In this document: positions 63,556-64,000 of the stretch, one piece after another
How the letters are laid out: the number at the start of each line of letters is the position of its first letter
Numbering within the stretch: position 1 is the first letter of the stretch
Origin: Arenimonas terrae
GTDB lineage: Bacteria > Pseudomonadota > Gammaproteobacteria > Xanthomonadales > Xanthomonadaceae
Length of the DNA: 64,000 bases
NCBI RefSeq assembly: GCF_006265115.1
Contig: NZ_SMDR01000001.1
Span: 310,001 to 374,000 of the forward strand
Direction: 5' to 3'
Position numbers and translations under genes: made by a program
The notes under the pieces: model-generated
Seen by the model: only the letters and a program-made list of their open reading frames with translations
Databases searched by the model: none
What the model was told of the DNA's origin: nothing

Positions 63556-64000
63556 ATGAAGCTCAGGATGTCTGCCTTGCTACTCGCCCTGCTGGCCGCG
63601 GGCTGCGGCCGCGAACAGGCCGCCGATCCGGCCGCCACCGCCGACCCCGCGCCGGCCGCGGAAGCCTCGAAGGTGCTCAACGTCTACAACTGGTCCGACT
63701 ACATCGCCGAGGACACGATCGCGAACTTCGAGAAGGAGACCGGCATCAAGGTCACCTACGACGTGTTCGACTCCAACGAAGTCCTCGAGGCCAAGCTCAT
63801 GGCCGGCAACACCGGCTACGACATCGTCGTGCCCTCGCTGACCTTCCTCTCGCGCCAGATCCAGGCCGGCGTGTTCCTGCCGCTGGACAAGGCCCGCTTC
63901 AAGAACTACGGCAACCTCGACCCGGCCTTCATGGCCCTGCTGGCCCAGAACGACACCGACAACGCGCACTCCATCCCCTACCTCTGGGGCACCACCGGCA
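63556..64000 (+). CDS. Polyamine ABC transporter substrate-binding lipoprotein, 3'-truncated by window edge
   Basis: The visible 148 residues start with a lipoprotein signal ([10 protein letters not shown], lipid-modified Cys17), then an Ala/Pro-rich linker and [20 protein letters not shown], characteristic of PotF/SpuD/SpuE polyamine-binding proteins. GAAGGGGAAG precedes the ATG. Most such proteins are around 360-370 residues, so more than half lies outside the window. It follows spuC, as spuD does in Pseudomonas. Confidence 0.93.
   Translation, partial: MKLRMSALLLALLAAGCGREQAADPAATADPAPAAEASKVLNVYNWSDYIAEDTIANFEKETGIKVTYDVFDSNEVLEAKLMAGNTGYDIVVPSLTFLSRQIQAGVFLPLDKARFKNYGNLDPAFMALLAQNDTDNAHSIPYLWGTTG

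Overview
The window is about 64 kb of GC-rich, densely coding chromosome. The best match is a Gammaproteobacterium of the Lysobacterales/Xanthomonadales (Lysobacter, Luteimonas or Pseudoxanthomonas type). The grounds are the large NAD-type glutamate dehydrogenase, a kynurenine-to-2-aminomuconate pathway, a DUF4785 secreted protein, the rpsF-rpsR-rplI-dnaB-alr order and intergenic REP-like repeats of a kind I associate with that order. The assignment is inference; no rRNA or tRNA is present to confirm it.

Layout. 1-9.5 kb: 3' part of NAD-glutamate dehydrogenase, NAD kinase, a 5'-nucleotidase, a convergent MFS transporter, and a two-gene unit for secreted proteins (alpha/beta hydrolase, then DUF4785 protein). 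9.8-16.7 kb (minus strand): ACMSD, kynureninase, a membrane diguanylate cyclase, kynurenine 3-monooxygenase, exonuclease I and a DUF2461 protein. 16.7-23.1 kb: a secreted lipocalin-like protein, a frameshifted crcB remnant, and an accessory module made of a 1658-residue RHS/YD-repeat protein plus an overlapping four-helix membrane protein (candidate immunity). 23.3-26.4 kb (minus): the rest of the kynurenine pathway (3-hydroxyanthranilate dioxygenase, 2-aminomuconate deaminase, carbonic anhydrase, semialdehyde dehydrogenase). 26.4-31.1 kb (minus): nei, a PilZ protein, an atypical SDR, a PaiB-like protein, two small unknowns and asnS. 31.2-36.4 kb (plus): an IscA-family protein, rpsF-rpsR-rplI, a repeat-rich gap, dnaB and alr. 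36.4-44.5 kb (plus): an FeS photolyase, an SDR, a CPD photolyase, a WS/DGAT acyltransferase, a small phosphatase-like protein, a DedA-rhodanese fusion, msrA and gst. 44.6-64 kb: agmatinase, beta-alanine/alanine catabolism (mmsA, ald, omega-aminotransferase), a puuR-puuC pair, an ArsR-SRPBCC-VOC-MFS detoxification-type operon, and a polyamine cluster (puuB and spuI on the minus strand; spuA, spuB, spuC and a polyamine-binding lipoprotein on the plus strand) that runs off the right edge.

How the genes work together. Tryptophan-derived kynurenine can be carried by KMO, KynU, HaaO, ACMSD, the semialdehyde dehydrogenase and the deaminase towards 4-oxalocrotonate. Putrescine (from agmatine by SpeB, or imported) can be gamma-glutamylated, oxidised and hydrolysed to GABA, or transaminated directly by SpuC. 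Pyruvate-dependent aminotransferases make alanine, which Ald can return to pyruvate, and MmsA can turn malonate semialdehyde into acetyl-CoA. The most unusual points are the kynurenine pathway split around the RHS module, the diguanylate cyclase tightly packed among kyn genes, and a pair of palindromic repeats upstream of dnaB with a shared core but copy-specific self-complementary arms.
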